A stretch of DNA of 27,978 nucleotides from Alphaproteobacteria bacterium (GTDB lineage Bacteria > Pseudomonadota > Alphaproteobacteria > Puniceispirillales > Puniceispirillaceae): assembly GCA_022425565.1 (NCBI GenBank), contig JAKMFG010000317.1, positions 1 to 27,978 of the forward strand, written 5' to 3'. Of the stretch, positions 16,379-23,659 are shown in pieces; within the stretch, counting starts at the first letter, position 1; every line of letters begins with the position of its first letter. The position numbers and the translations under genes are program-made. Below the pieces are notes generated by a model that did not search any database, was not told where the DNA came from, and saw only the letters and a program-made list of their open reading frames with translations.

Positions 16379-16407
16379 TATATGGAGCAAAGAGCAGGGC
16401 CGAACAA
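16379..16407 (-). promoter_or_regulatory. Promoter of the SRP RNA gene
   Basis: On the minus strand TTGTTC (plus-strand 16402-16407), a 17-nt spacer and CATATA (16379-16384) lie just upstream of the RNA. Initiation 6-8 nt after the -10 box would fall in the G-rich run that opens the hairpin. Confidence 0.6.
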
Positions 16408-16430
16408 GCCATTTGTGAACAGGCAGGAAC

Positions 16431-16450
16431 ACCCTGCCCAGAGGCAGGGT
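16431..16450 (-). terminator. Hairpin at the end of pheA
   Basis: ACCCTGCC (16431-16438) and GGCAGGGT (16443-16450) form a perfect 8-bp stem with a 4-nt loop, starting on the last base of the pheA stop codon. It is strong but followed by no U-tract, so it may be a weak or factor-dependent terminator, or an end that protects the mRNA. Confidence 0.5.
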
Positions 16451-17322
16451 CAGTCGCGGCTGCGAAGCGGGCTTGCCGGGTAGGTGCCCAGAATTGTCAC
16501 CTCGCCATTCTGACAATAGAAGCGCAATTCATCCATCGCCAGCTGCATGTCGGGCGAATCGATATGGCCTTCGACATCCACATAGAACTGCGCGTTATGG
16601 TGCGAGCCCGGGCGGATATAGCTTTCCAGCTTGGTCAGGTTGATGCCGTTTGTGGCAAATCCGCCGAGCGACTTGTAAAGGGCTGCCGGCACGCTGCGTA
16701 CGGTGAAGACCATGGTGGTGACCATCGGCTCGCCATTCACTGGCGGGGTAATATCGGTGCGCGACATGACGAGGAACCGCGTCGTGTTGTGTTCGGCGTC
16801 TTCTGCCGATGGGACCAGTACATCAAGGTCATAGATCTCGCCTGCCAGTGCCGAGGCGATGGCACCAACACTCTTGTCGCCGCGCGCGGCTATGTCCTTG
16901 GCCGCACCGGCAGTGTCGGGGTGGATCACAGGCTGCAGGCCAAGCGAGCGCAGCCGCTCGCGGCATTGCGCCAGACCCTGGGCATGGCTGTGAACCTCGA
17001 CAAGATCTTCAAGTGTGGCGCCGCGCGGCGCCAGCAGCTGGTGGTTCACCCGCTGAAAATGCTCGCCATTGATAAACAGACCCGATCCCGGAAGAAGATG
17101 GTGGATGTCGGCGACGCGGCCAGCAATCGAATTCTCGACCGGCACCATCGCCAGCTCGGCACGACCTTCCTGAACGGCGAGGATCATGTCCTCAAACGAC
17201 CGGCAGGGCATGACCTCCATCTCCGGCTTAACGGCCTGGCAGGCCATATGCGAATAGGCGCCGAGCACCCCCTGAAAGGCAATAATGTTGCTGCTGTCGG
17301 TCATATTACGCAGGTCCGTCAC
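16450..17322 (-). CDS. pheA: Prephenate dehydratase
   Basis: This 290-residue enzyme converts prephenate to phenylpyruvate in phenylalanine synthesis. The catalytic domain opens with IIAFQGVLGAYSH and includes VPVENSIAGRV and the NTTRFLVM motif with the catalytic Thr-Arg-Phe. An ACT domain of about 80 residues follows (from MVTTMVFTV), with GINLTKLESYIRPG, the site where phenylalanine typically inhibits. There is no fused chorismate mutase. GTG at 17322 has a GGTGA 10 nt upstream and forms a GTGA overlap with a small upstream frame; ATG at 17304 (MTDSSNII) is the alternative. It follows kdsB by about 83 nt on the same strand. Confidence 0.95.
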   Translation of the reverse strand: MTDLRNMTDSSNIIAFQGVLGAYSHMACQAVKPEMEVMPCRSFEDMILAVQEGRAELAMVPVENSIAGRVADIHHLLPGSGLFINGEHFQRVNHQLLAPRGATLEDLVEVHSHAQGLAQCRERLRSLGLQPVIHPDTAGAAKDIAARGDKSVGAIASALAGEIYDLDVLVPSAEDAEHNTTRFLVMSRTDITPPVNGEPMVTTMVFTVRSVPAALYKSLGGFATNGINLTKLESYIRPGSHHNAQFYVDVEGHIDSPDMQLAMDELRFYCQNGEVTILGTYPASPLRSRD

Positions 17323-17383
17323 AGTTGTGGTTCACCGTGACGGCGGAACCAGATGATTGGCGCGCGAGTATCGGGTCGCGCCA
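17316..17383 (-). promoter_or_regulatory. Two inverted repeats in the kdsB-pheA spacer
   Basis: Repeat one is TGGCGCG (17358-17364) and CGCGCCA (17377-17383), with a 12-nt loop. Repeat two is CCGTCAC (17316-17322) and GTGACGG (17337-17343), with a 14-nt loop; it covers the GTG start of pheA and its ribosome binding site. Both have perfect 7-bp arms. They could form successive hairpins in the leader of pheA. A 21-codon frame (17384 to 17319) runs through both. Function is not known. Confidence 0.4.
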
Positions 17384-17405
17384 TGCGGCTGTCAATCTTG
17401 GCGGC

Positions 17406-18158
17406 TCATCCGTTCGTTTGGGCAAGCAGTCTTGCACGCGTGGCCTCAAGGTCTTCGGGTGTGTCGACACCGGCAGGGGCCTCGTCGATGGTGGCGACAG
17501 CGATGTGCATACCGGCTTCAAGGGCGCGCAGCTGTTCCAGTCTTTCGGATTGTTCCAGCGGCGAGGGCGGCATTGCCACAAACTTTGCAAGCGCCTCGCG
17601 CCGCCATCCGTAAACGCCGATATGATGCCATTTTGGTGCATTGCCATATGGAACCGGGGACCTGCTGAAATAAAGCGCGCGCCCTACATCGCCGGCCTTG
17701 TTCCAGCTGACAACGGCCTTTACCACCTGGTCGCGGGCGGCTTCTTCTTCGTTTGCCAGCGTCACCAGCGTTGTCAGGTCTGCGCCGCTGGCGGTCGCTA
17801 CACGCAACAGCGTCGAGGGGATTGTCTCGTCCATTTCCGGAAGATCGCCCTGAAGGTTCAGTACAAGATCGAACCGGCTGTCCGGATCGATCAGCGTGAC
17901 GGCTTCAAAGGTTCTGTCCGAACCGGAGGGATGATCAGCGCGGGTGAGTACCGCTTCGCCGCCCGCATTGCGGACCACTGCGGCGATCTCTGCATCGTCC
18001 GTGGCCACCCAGACAGGCGCGATGGCAGCCGCCATGGCGCGTTCCCATACATGGCAGATCATCGGCTTGCCGGCGATATCGGCAAGCGGTTTTCCGGGAA
18101 GGCGGTTCGCGGCCATGCGGGCCGGAATGATGATAACGGGCGAGGCTTTTGTGCTCAT
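17406..18158 (-). CDS. kdsB: 3-deoxy-manno-octulosonate cytidylyltransferase (CMP-Kdo synthetase)
   Basis: This 250-residue enzyme activates Kdo with CTP for the inner core of LPS. The nucleotide-binding start is VIIIPARMAANRLPGKPL, followed by HPSGSDRTFEA and NLQGDLPEMD, all typical of the family, and the C-terminal GVDTPEDLE. I chose ATG 18158 (MSTKASP) because the open frame upstream to 18209 adds 17 residues that have no counterpart. It is divergent from the cytochrome gene and upstream of pheA. The cell therefore makes Kdo-containing LPS. Confidence 0.95.
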   Translation of the reverse strand: MSTKASPVIIIPARMAANRLPGKPLADIAGKPMICHVWERAMAAAIAPVWVATDDAEIAAVVRNAGGEAVLTRADHPSGSDRTFEAVTLIDPDSRFDLVLNLQGDLPEMDETIPSTLLRVATASGADLTTLVTLANEEEAARDQVVKAVVSWNKAGDVGRALYFSRSPVPYGNAPKWHHIGVYGWRREALAKFVAMPPSPLEQSERLEQLRALEAGMHIAVATIDEAPAGVDTPEDLEATRARLLAQTNG

Positions 18159-18226
18159 GATGCGGCAATTCATCACATAATCGGTCATTTGCCTAGGCAA
18201 AAGCCGCAAATAGGCTGATGGAGCAC

Positions 18227-18255
18227 TTGAGGATAGCGATCAATTTCGCTAAGAA
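18227..18255 (+). promoter_or_regulatory. Candidate promoter for the cytochrome c gene
   Basis: TTGAGG (18227-18232), a 17-nt spacer and TAAGAA (18250-18255) lie about 75 nt upstream of the ATG. They sit in the 173-nt divergent gap with kdsB, which is AT-richer than its surroundings. Confidence 0.5.
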
Positions 18256-18309
18256 ATGCGCATCGGCAGGGCGCTCGCCCGGCCACCAGCCGAACTGTGT
18301 GAGGGGGAG

Positions 18310-18323
18310 CTCCCGGTCGGGAG
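18310..18323 (+). promoter_or_regulatory. Hairpin covering the cytochrome ribosome binding site
   Basis: CTCCC (18310-18314) and GGGAG (18319-18323) pair around a GGTC loop. The second arm is the ribosome binding site, 8 nt before ATG 18332. The upstream GGGAG (18305-18309) could compete for the same CTCCC arm only in a longer-range fold, as it is directly adjacent. Confidence 0.4.
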
Positions 18324-18331
18324 AAACAAGC

Positions 18332-18901
18332 ATGGACGAACTTGGTCTGAATAAGCTGTTTGCCGGCATTCTTGTCGCCGGCCTGATGCTAATGGCAGGT
18401 ATCAAACTTGCCGATGTTCTGGTGCCGCATAGCGAACTGACCCAGAACGCTTATGTCATTGAGGTTCCCGAGGGCGGCACTGCTGTTGCCGAGGCACCCA
18501 AGGCGACCGGCCCGGAGCCGATCTTCGCGCTTCTGGCCAGTGCAGATGCGATTGCCGGCGAGAAACTGGCGAAGAAATGTACCGCTTGCCACGTGTTTGA
18601 CCAGGGCGGCGCCAACAAGGTTGGCCCGGCGCTGTGGAACATCGTCAATGCCAACAAGGGCGCTGTCGATGGTTTCTCCTATTCTGGAGCGCTGACTGAT
18701 TTTGGCGGACAGTGGGATTATGCGGCGCTCAATGCATTCCTGTACAAGCCCAAGGCCTACATCTCGGGAACGAAGATGAATTTCGCCGGCCTGAAAAAGC
18801 CGTCTGACCGGGCGAACATGATCGCCTATTTGCGTCAGCAGGCCGATGCGCCGGCGACGCTTCCCACGGATGCCGAAATCGCCGCCGAGAGCGGCGGCTG
18901 A
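18332..18901 (+). CDS. cycM: Membrane-anchored c-type cytochrome, CycM type
   Basis: This 189-residue protein has an uncleaved N-terminal membrane anchor (about residues 8-30), an Ala/Pro-rich linker, and a class I cytochrome c domain. Haem attaches at CTACH (83-87) and the distal ligand is probably M149 in GTKMNF. The layout matches the alphaproteobacterial CycM/cytochrome c552 group that passes electrons from the bc1 complex to cytochrome oxidase at the periplasmic face. ATG 18332 has GGGAG 8 nt upstream; the frame is open to 18218, but that part holds the promoter and leader. The next gene starts 5 nt after its stop. Confidence 0.92.
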   Translation: MDELGLNKLFAGILVAGLMLMAGIKLADVLVPHSELTQNAYVIEVPEGGTAVAEAPKATGPEPIFALLASADAIAGEKLAKKCTACHVFDQGGANKVGPALWNIVNANKGAVDGFSYSGALTDFGGQWDYAALNAFLYKPKAYISGTKMNFAGLKKPSDRANMIAYLRQQADAPATLPTDAEIAAESGG

Positions 18902-18906
18902 TCCTG

Positions 18907-19716
18907 GTGCCGGGTCACGATCAAAACCGCGTTCACAGCCAGCTCGACAATGTCGCGCTGGCTGATTTTCTTTACGGGCTTCCCGCTGTCAGCCGGCCAA
19001 TCATCCATGAATGGTTCCGCAGTGGTCATGATGTTGAATGGAAGGCAGATGATTCGCCCGTGACGATGGCTGACAAATCCGTCGAGCTGGCACTTCGCGA
19101 GGCGCTGGCCGCGCAGTTTCCCGATGACGACATTCTTGGCGAGGAGCATGCCGACCAGCGCGGCACCAGCGGCTATGGCTGGGTGATCGACCCGATTGAT
19201 GGCACGCGTGCCTTTATCTGCGGACGTCCGGTTTTCGGCACGTTGATCGGGCTGGTCCGTGACGGCGTGCCGCTTGCCGGCTTCATCGATATGCCGATGC
19301 TGGATGAATGCTATGTCGCGGTCGGCGGCGTGGCGACAATGAATCATGCGCCAATCCGCACAAGCAGGGTGACCGAGCTGTCGCGTGCCCGAATCGCCAC
19401 GACCTCGCCGGAAGCGCTGAAATCTGACAGCCTCGATGCCTTCAACAGGCTGAGCATGGCATCTGCCACAAGCACCTATGGCGGTGATTGCCACAATTAC
19501 GCACTCCTGGCTGCCGGTCATGTCGATATTGTTCTCGAGGACGGGCTGGCCACACATGACATCATGGGTGTTGTCGAGGTGATTCGGGCGGCTGGCGGCA
19601 TTGTTACCGACAAGACAGGCGCTGCCGTCACAATGCAGGGGACCGACAGCCTGCTGGCCGCCTCGACGCCCGCGCTTCATGCGGCGGCGCTTGCGGTGGT
19701 TGGCGGGACGAGCTGA
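18907..19716 (+). CDS. hisN: Inositol-monophosphatase family phosphatase, HisN-like
   Basis: This 269-residue Mg-dependent phosphatase has the family's metal site: DSPVTMADK (49-57), GEEHA (78-82, E79/E80), DPIDGT (95-100) and the C-terminal THDIMGVVEVIRAAGG. The alphaproteobacterial HisN group, which dephosphorylates histidinol phosphate in histidine synthesis, has this length and the DPIDGTRAF form, so HisN is the best guess. Inositol-1-phosphatase or another sugar phosphatase remains possible. The start is a GTG at 18907 only 5 nt after the cytochrome gene; a nearby in-frame ATG is absent. No other his gene is in the window. Confidence 0.82.
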   Translation: MPGHDQNRVHSQLDNVALADFLYGLPAVSRPIIHEWFRSGHDVEWKADDSPVTMADKSVELALREALAAQFPDDDILGEEHADQRGTSGYGWVIDPIDGTRAFICGRPVFGTLIGLVRDGVPLAGFIDMPMLDECYVAVGGVATMNHAPIRTSRVTELSRARIATTSPEALKSDSLDAFNRLSMASATSTYGGDCHNYALLAAGHVDIVLEDGLATHDIMGVVEVIRAAGGIVTDKTGAAVTMQGTDSLLAASTPALHAAALAVVGGTS

Positions 19717-19734
19717 GCCAGAGGAGGCGGAACC

Positions 19735-20664
19735 GTGATCAGAATCGGATTTTATGGCACAGCCAGCGATATCGCCCAGTGGGAGGAGTCTCTTGCTGGA
19801 CGGCTGCCGCCTTTCGAAATTGTAGAGCTGATGAGCAATGCCGGCGCTTCATGCGATGTCGCGCTTGTCTGGGCACCGCCGCGCGACGCCTTGACCCGCT
19901 GTGCGAATCTGCGTGGCATCATCATGCAGGGGCAGGGTGTCGACCATATGATGCGCGACGACACGGTGCCGCGCGATATCCCGCTGGTACGGCTGATCGA
20001 TCCCGACATGGCAAATGCGCTGAGCCACTGGGCCATCCTGAACGCACTGGATTTCTGGCGTGACGGCGCGGCCTATCGCGACCAGCAGCAGCGCCGTGTC
20101 TGGCAGCACATCCCGCAGCGGCCTGCCACCGGCGCGAAGATCGGCATTCTGGGAATTGGTGCCATCGGCAATGTCATCGCCCGGCGGTTTGCCGCGCTCG
20201 GCTTCGAGGTGCGTGGCTATGCCCGCACGCCGCGCACGATCGAGGGGGTAGCGACCTTCGCCGGCAGCGACCAGCTCGCCGCATTTGCCGACAATCTCGA
20301 CATTGTCGTCTCGGTCCTGCCGCTGACATCACAGACCACCGGGATCATGAATGAGGGTTTCTTTGGCATGCTTGCCGATGGGGCCTACATCATCAATGGC
20401 GGGCGTGGTCCGCAGGTGGATGATGAGGATCTGCTGGCGGCGCTGGCATCTGGCAAGCTTGGCGGCGCGGCGCTTGATGTGTTCGCGGTAGAGCCTCTGC
20501 CGCAGGATCATCCCTTCTGGGCACATCCCAAGATACGGGTCTGGCCGCATGTGGCGGCACAGACCAATGCCACCTCGGCGGCCGAACAGGTGGCTGCTGC
20601 CATCACCGCGATGATGAATGGCAGCGAGCCTGCGAACCGGGTCGACTGGTCACGCGGCTACTGA
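19735..20664 (+). CDS. D-2-hydroxyacid dehydrogenase, glyoxylate/hydroxypyruvate reductase A type
   Basis: This 309-residue NAD(P)-dependent enzyme has a Rossmann fingerprint GILGIGAIG (137-145) and the catalytic trio R224 (NGGRGPQVD), E253 (AVEPLP) and H272 (WPHVAA). The short N-terminal domain and the HPFWAHPKIRVWPH ending are typical of GhrA, which reduces glyoxylate and hydroxypyruvate. Substrate is inferred. GTG 19735 follows a strong GAGGAGG. It is the third gene of a run with the cytochrome and the phosphatase and ends 18 nt from the convergent aminopeptidase. Confidence 0.88.
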   Translation: MIRIGFYGTASDIAQWEESLAGRLPPFEIVELMSNAGASCDVALVWAPPRDALTRCANLRGIIMQGQGVDHMMRDDTVPRDIPLVRLIDPDMANALSHWAILNALDFWRDGAAYRDQQQRRVWQHIPQRPATGAKIGILGIGAIGNVIARRFAALGFEVRGYARTPRTIEGVATFAGSDQLAAFADNLDIVVSVLPLTSQTTGIMNEGFFGMLADGAYIINGGRGPQVDDEDLLAALASGKLGGAALDVFAVEPLPQDHPFWAHPKIRVWPHVAAQTNATSAAEQVAAAITAMMNGSEPANRVDWSRGY

Positions 20665-20682
20665 CACGCCAACCACCGTTGC

Positions 20683-22104
20683 TTAGCGGCCGGCCAGCCT
20701 TTCAATGTAGGTGAACAATGCGCGAAGCCCCATCGCCTCGCCGCCTTTCGGGCGTCCCGGACGGCTGCCAAGGTTCCAGGCCATTACATCGATATGGGCC
20801 CAGTTGGTCTGCTTTCCGGCAAAGCGTCGCAGGAACAGCGCGGCGGTGATCGCCCCGCCATATCCCGATGCGCCGGTGCTCGACATGGCGGCATGGCCAC
20901 CGTCGAGATGGCGTTCGTAGGCATCGAACAATGGCAGCCGCCACAGCGGGTCCGCCGCGTCATTCGACGCTCTGATGATGTCTCCTGCGGTGTCGTCGTC
21001 ATTCGCGAAAAGCGCTGGAAGCTCGGTGCCGAGCGCGACCCGCGCGGCACCCGTCAGGGTCGCGAAATCGATCATGAAATCCGGTTTCTCCTCGCAGGCG
21101 AGGGTGATGGCGTCGGCAAGCACCAGCCTGCCCTCGGCATCGGTGTTGCCGACTTCGACCGGAATGCCGGCACGGGTATCGATGACGTCGAGCGGCCGCA
21201 TCGATTTCGCCGAAACCGCGTTTTCTGCCGTTGGCACCAGAACCCGCAGGCGGACCGGCATGTCAGCTGTCATCAGCGCCGCGGCCAGGCCAAGTACGGT
21301 GGCCGCCCCGCCCATGTCCTTTTTCATGATTTCCATTGCCTTTGACGGCTTCAGATCCAGTCCGCCCGAATCAAAGCTGATGCCCTTGCCGATCAGGGTG
21401 ATCGACGGGCCACTATCGCCCCAGCGCATGTCGATCAGCCGTGGCCCGACCTCGGCGGCGCGGCCGACGGTATTGATCGCCGGAAAGTCCTTTTCCAGCG
21501 TCTCGCCGCTGGTCACCTCGATGCCGGCGCCGAACCGTTCGGCAAGGTCGCGGGCTGCCGCCTCGATGCCGGCCGGGGTCATGTGGTTGGCCGGTGCGTT
21601 GATCAGATCGCGGCACAGGGCGGTGCCGGTGGCAAGACCGGTGATCCGGCTGCGCTCCGCCTGCGTCAGCGATGCCGGAAAGACAAGGCTCCGTGTCTCT
21701 TGGGCCTTGTCGGGGCGATAGGCATCGAAGCTGTATTGTGACAGTGCCCAGCCAAGACAGACCATGCCAAGGTCAATCCCGTCGACATTCACATCCCCGA
21801 TCTGCCAGCTGGCTGCCGGAAGAGATGACGCCGCACGGGCCGCGTCCCAGAGCGGCATTTCGGCATCCATGATGGCAATCGCGCCGCCATCACCGCCATC
21901 ACCGCCATCGGCCGGGGGAAGCAGCAGCGTCTTTCCGGCCTTGGCGACAAAGCCACTCGCCGCGACCCAGTTGCGCATGGCATTTTCGGCATCCTTGATC
22001 CATCTGTCGAACCCGTCGACCGTCATCACTCGAAGAGGCCGCGCGGCCTCGTCATGTGCGACAAGGCCAAGTGTTTGCGCATCGGTAAGGGGGAAGGATG
22101 TCAT
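20683..22104 (-). CDS. M17-family leucyl aminopeptidase
   Basis: This 473-residue cytosolic metallo-aminopeptidase releases N-terminal residues from peptides. The two-metal site is complete: K240 and D245 in GKGISFDSGG, D263 in KKDMGGAA, and D322 and E324 in the signature NTDAEGRLVLADA. K252 is the likely catalytic lysine. The N-terminal domain is divergent and contains a Gly-Asp repeat (DGGDGGDGG, 66-74). It is closer to the shorter M17 proteins common in alphaproteobacteria than to E. coli PepA. Its start overlaps the stop of the MATE gene by four bases, so they are probably co-transcribed. Confidence 0.93.
   Translation of the reverse strand: MTSFPLTDAQTLGLVAHDEAARPLRVMTVDGFDRWIKDAENAMRNWVAASGFVAKAGKTLLLPPADGGDGGDGGAIAIMDAEMPLWDAARAASSLPAASWQIGDVNVDGIDLGMVCLGWALSQYSFDAYRPDKAQETRSLVFPASLTQAERSRITGLATGTALCRDLINAPANHMTPAGIEAAARDLAERFGAGIEVTSGETLEKDFPAINTVGRAAEVGPRLIDMRWGDSGPSITLIGKGISFDSGGLDLKPSKAMEIMKKDMGGAATVLGLAAALMTADMPVRLRVLVPTAENAVSAKSMRPLDVIDTRAGIPVEVGNTDAEGRLVLADAITLACEEKPDFMIDFATLTGAARVALGTELPALFANDDDTAGDIIRASNDAADPLWRLPLFDAYERHLDGGHAAMSSTGASGYGGAITAALFLRRFAGKQTNWAHIDVMAWNLGSRPGRPKGGEAMGLRALFTYIERLAGR
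21884..21910 (-). repeat. Three 9-bp repeats in the aminopeptidase gene
   Basis: CCGCCATCA/G occurs three times in tandem on the plus strand and encodes three Asp-Gly-Gly units in a loop of the N-terminal domain. Confidence 0.85.
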
Positions 22105-23495
22105 GTCGTATCATTCCTTGCTGTGTTGTCATCGGGCATCGCCATGGCACGAACATACCGCATCCGCACCATCAGCGTGATGCCGCGAAGCCCGAGATAT
22201 ATCGTAAAGGCCGCAAGAAGGCCATTCAGCCCGTAGCCTCCGGCCATAAGAACCACCAGCAGAAACCCGGCAAAGGCCAGAATCATCGCGTTCCGCATCT
22301 CGCGGCTGCGCGTGGCGCCGATGAAAATGCCATCCATCTGGAAAGCCATGAAGGCCGCCGGCGCCAGCAGCGCTACCCAGTGCCAGTGTGCCAGTGTCAT
22401 GGCAGCGAGGTCGGCCTGCGATGTCAGTGTGGCGATGATCAGGGGCCCGCCTGCCCATGCGAGGATGCTGATCACCAGCGCTGATATACCGGCAAGGATG
22501 TTGGTGCGCCGGACCACCTGATCCAGCATCTTCAGGTTGCGCCTGCCGATCGCCTCGCCGACAAGCGCCTCGGCGGCATGCGCGTAGCCGTCGAGCCCGA
22601 AGCTGATCAGACTGAACATCACCAGCACCAGCTGTGCCGCAGCCAGCGACAGATCGCCGATCGTCGCAGCGTTGTTCAGCAGCACCGCCTCGCTGAGAAG
22701 GATCAGCACCGTGCGAATCATGATGTCGCCGCCGATGACGAAAAACCGACGGAAGGCTGCGGGATCGAACCATGCGGGTCTGAACCGGAACACGCGGCCC
22801 GCAATGCCTGCGAGAAGATCACGCCATTGCCAGCGGATCAGCACCAGCGTCAGGACAAGACCGGTCCATTGCGCCACCACAGAGGCCAGCGCCACACCCT
22901 CGATCGCCATGCCCAGTCCAACCACGAACAGGATGTTCAGGGCCAGGTTCGTGACGTTGATGAAGATGATCTGAACCAGAACAAGCCGCATATGCTGGCG
23001 GCCGAACAGGCAGCCAAGAAGCACCATGTTGGCGAAGGCCGCCGGCACGGCCAGCAATCTGATCCCGACATATTGCTGCATCAGCGCCTCGACCGCCGGG
23101 CTGGCTGCCAGCAACATTCCGGTGAGTGCCAGCACCAGCGGTGTCGCCAGAACAAAGCCGCTGCCAAGGCAAATCGCCAGCACAAGGCCGCGAACCATAT
23201 GATGTTCGATGGCTGGCGTATCACCCCGCCCATGCGCCTGCGCCACAAGGCCGGTGGTACCCATCCGCAGGAAGCCGAGCCCGAAATAGATGAAGTTGAA
23301 AACAAGGCTTCCGAGTGCGACGCCGCCAACGAAACTTGCATCTTCCAGGCGTCCCATCATTGCGGTATCGGCGGCGCCGACCAGCGGAAAGGTGATGTTG
23401 GCAAGCAACACTGGCCAGGAGATCGCCCAGATATGACGCCAGCTTGCCTGCTGTTGCCATGAATGGCCCGGGCGTGCGTCGGCGGTGGCTGTCAT
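22101..23495 (-). CDS. MATE-family multidrug/toxin efflux transporter
   Basis: This 464-residue integral membrane protein has about 12 hydrophobic segments in two related halves, the layout of MATE cation-coupled exporters. The N-terminal part shows WPVLLANITFPLVGAADTAM, and GTTGLVAQAHGRGD is the typical loop after helix 2. The substantially charged loop near the middle (RWQWRDLLAGIAGR) separates the halves. It is nearer the DinF branch than NorM by appearance, and substrate is unknown. It is upstream of, and coupled to, the M17 aminopeptidase, and divergent from the glycosyltransferase trio. Confidence 0.9.
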   Translation of the reverse strand: MTATADARPGHSWQQQASWRHIWAISWPVLLANITFPLVGAADTAMMGRLEDASFVGGVALGSLVFNFIYFGLGFLRMGTTGLVAQAHGRGDTPAIEHHMVRGLVLAICLGSGFVLATPLVLALTGMLLAASPAVEALMQQYVGIRLLAVPAAFANMVLLGCLFGRQHMRLVLVQIIFINVTNLALNILFVVGLGMAIEGVALASVVAQWTGLVLTLVLIRWQWRDLLAGIAGRVFRFRPAWFDPAAFRRFFVIGGDIMIRTVLILLSEAVLLNNAATIGDLSLAAAQLVLVMFSLISFGLDGYAHAAEALVGEAIGRRNLKMLDQVVRRTNILAGISALVISILAWAGGPLIIATLTSQADLAAMTLAHWHWVALLAPAAFMAFQMDGIFIGATRSREMRNAMILAFAGFLLVVLMAGGYGLNGLLAAFTIYLGLRGITLMVRMRYVRAMAMPDDNTARNDTT

Positions 23496-23659
23496 CTGAT
23501 ATGGAATCCCAGAAAAGCGGGGTGGTGAGACTTGTTTCAGGCTAGGTGACGACGCCTCCGATGCCTATAGAAAACAGCGACAAAAAATGCTTTAACCGAC
23601 GAGCGGTCGGCCGGCAGCCAGTCTGGCGTTCGGCGGGCCTGCCACCCAGAGGATCGTGC

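Noticed and set aside
22578..23462. 294-codon plus-strand frame opposite the MATE gene
   Set aside because: Composition is that of an antisense shadow, and the MATE frame is clearly the real gene.
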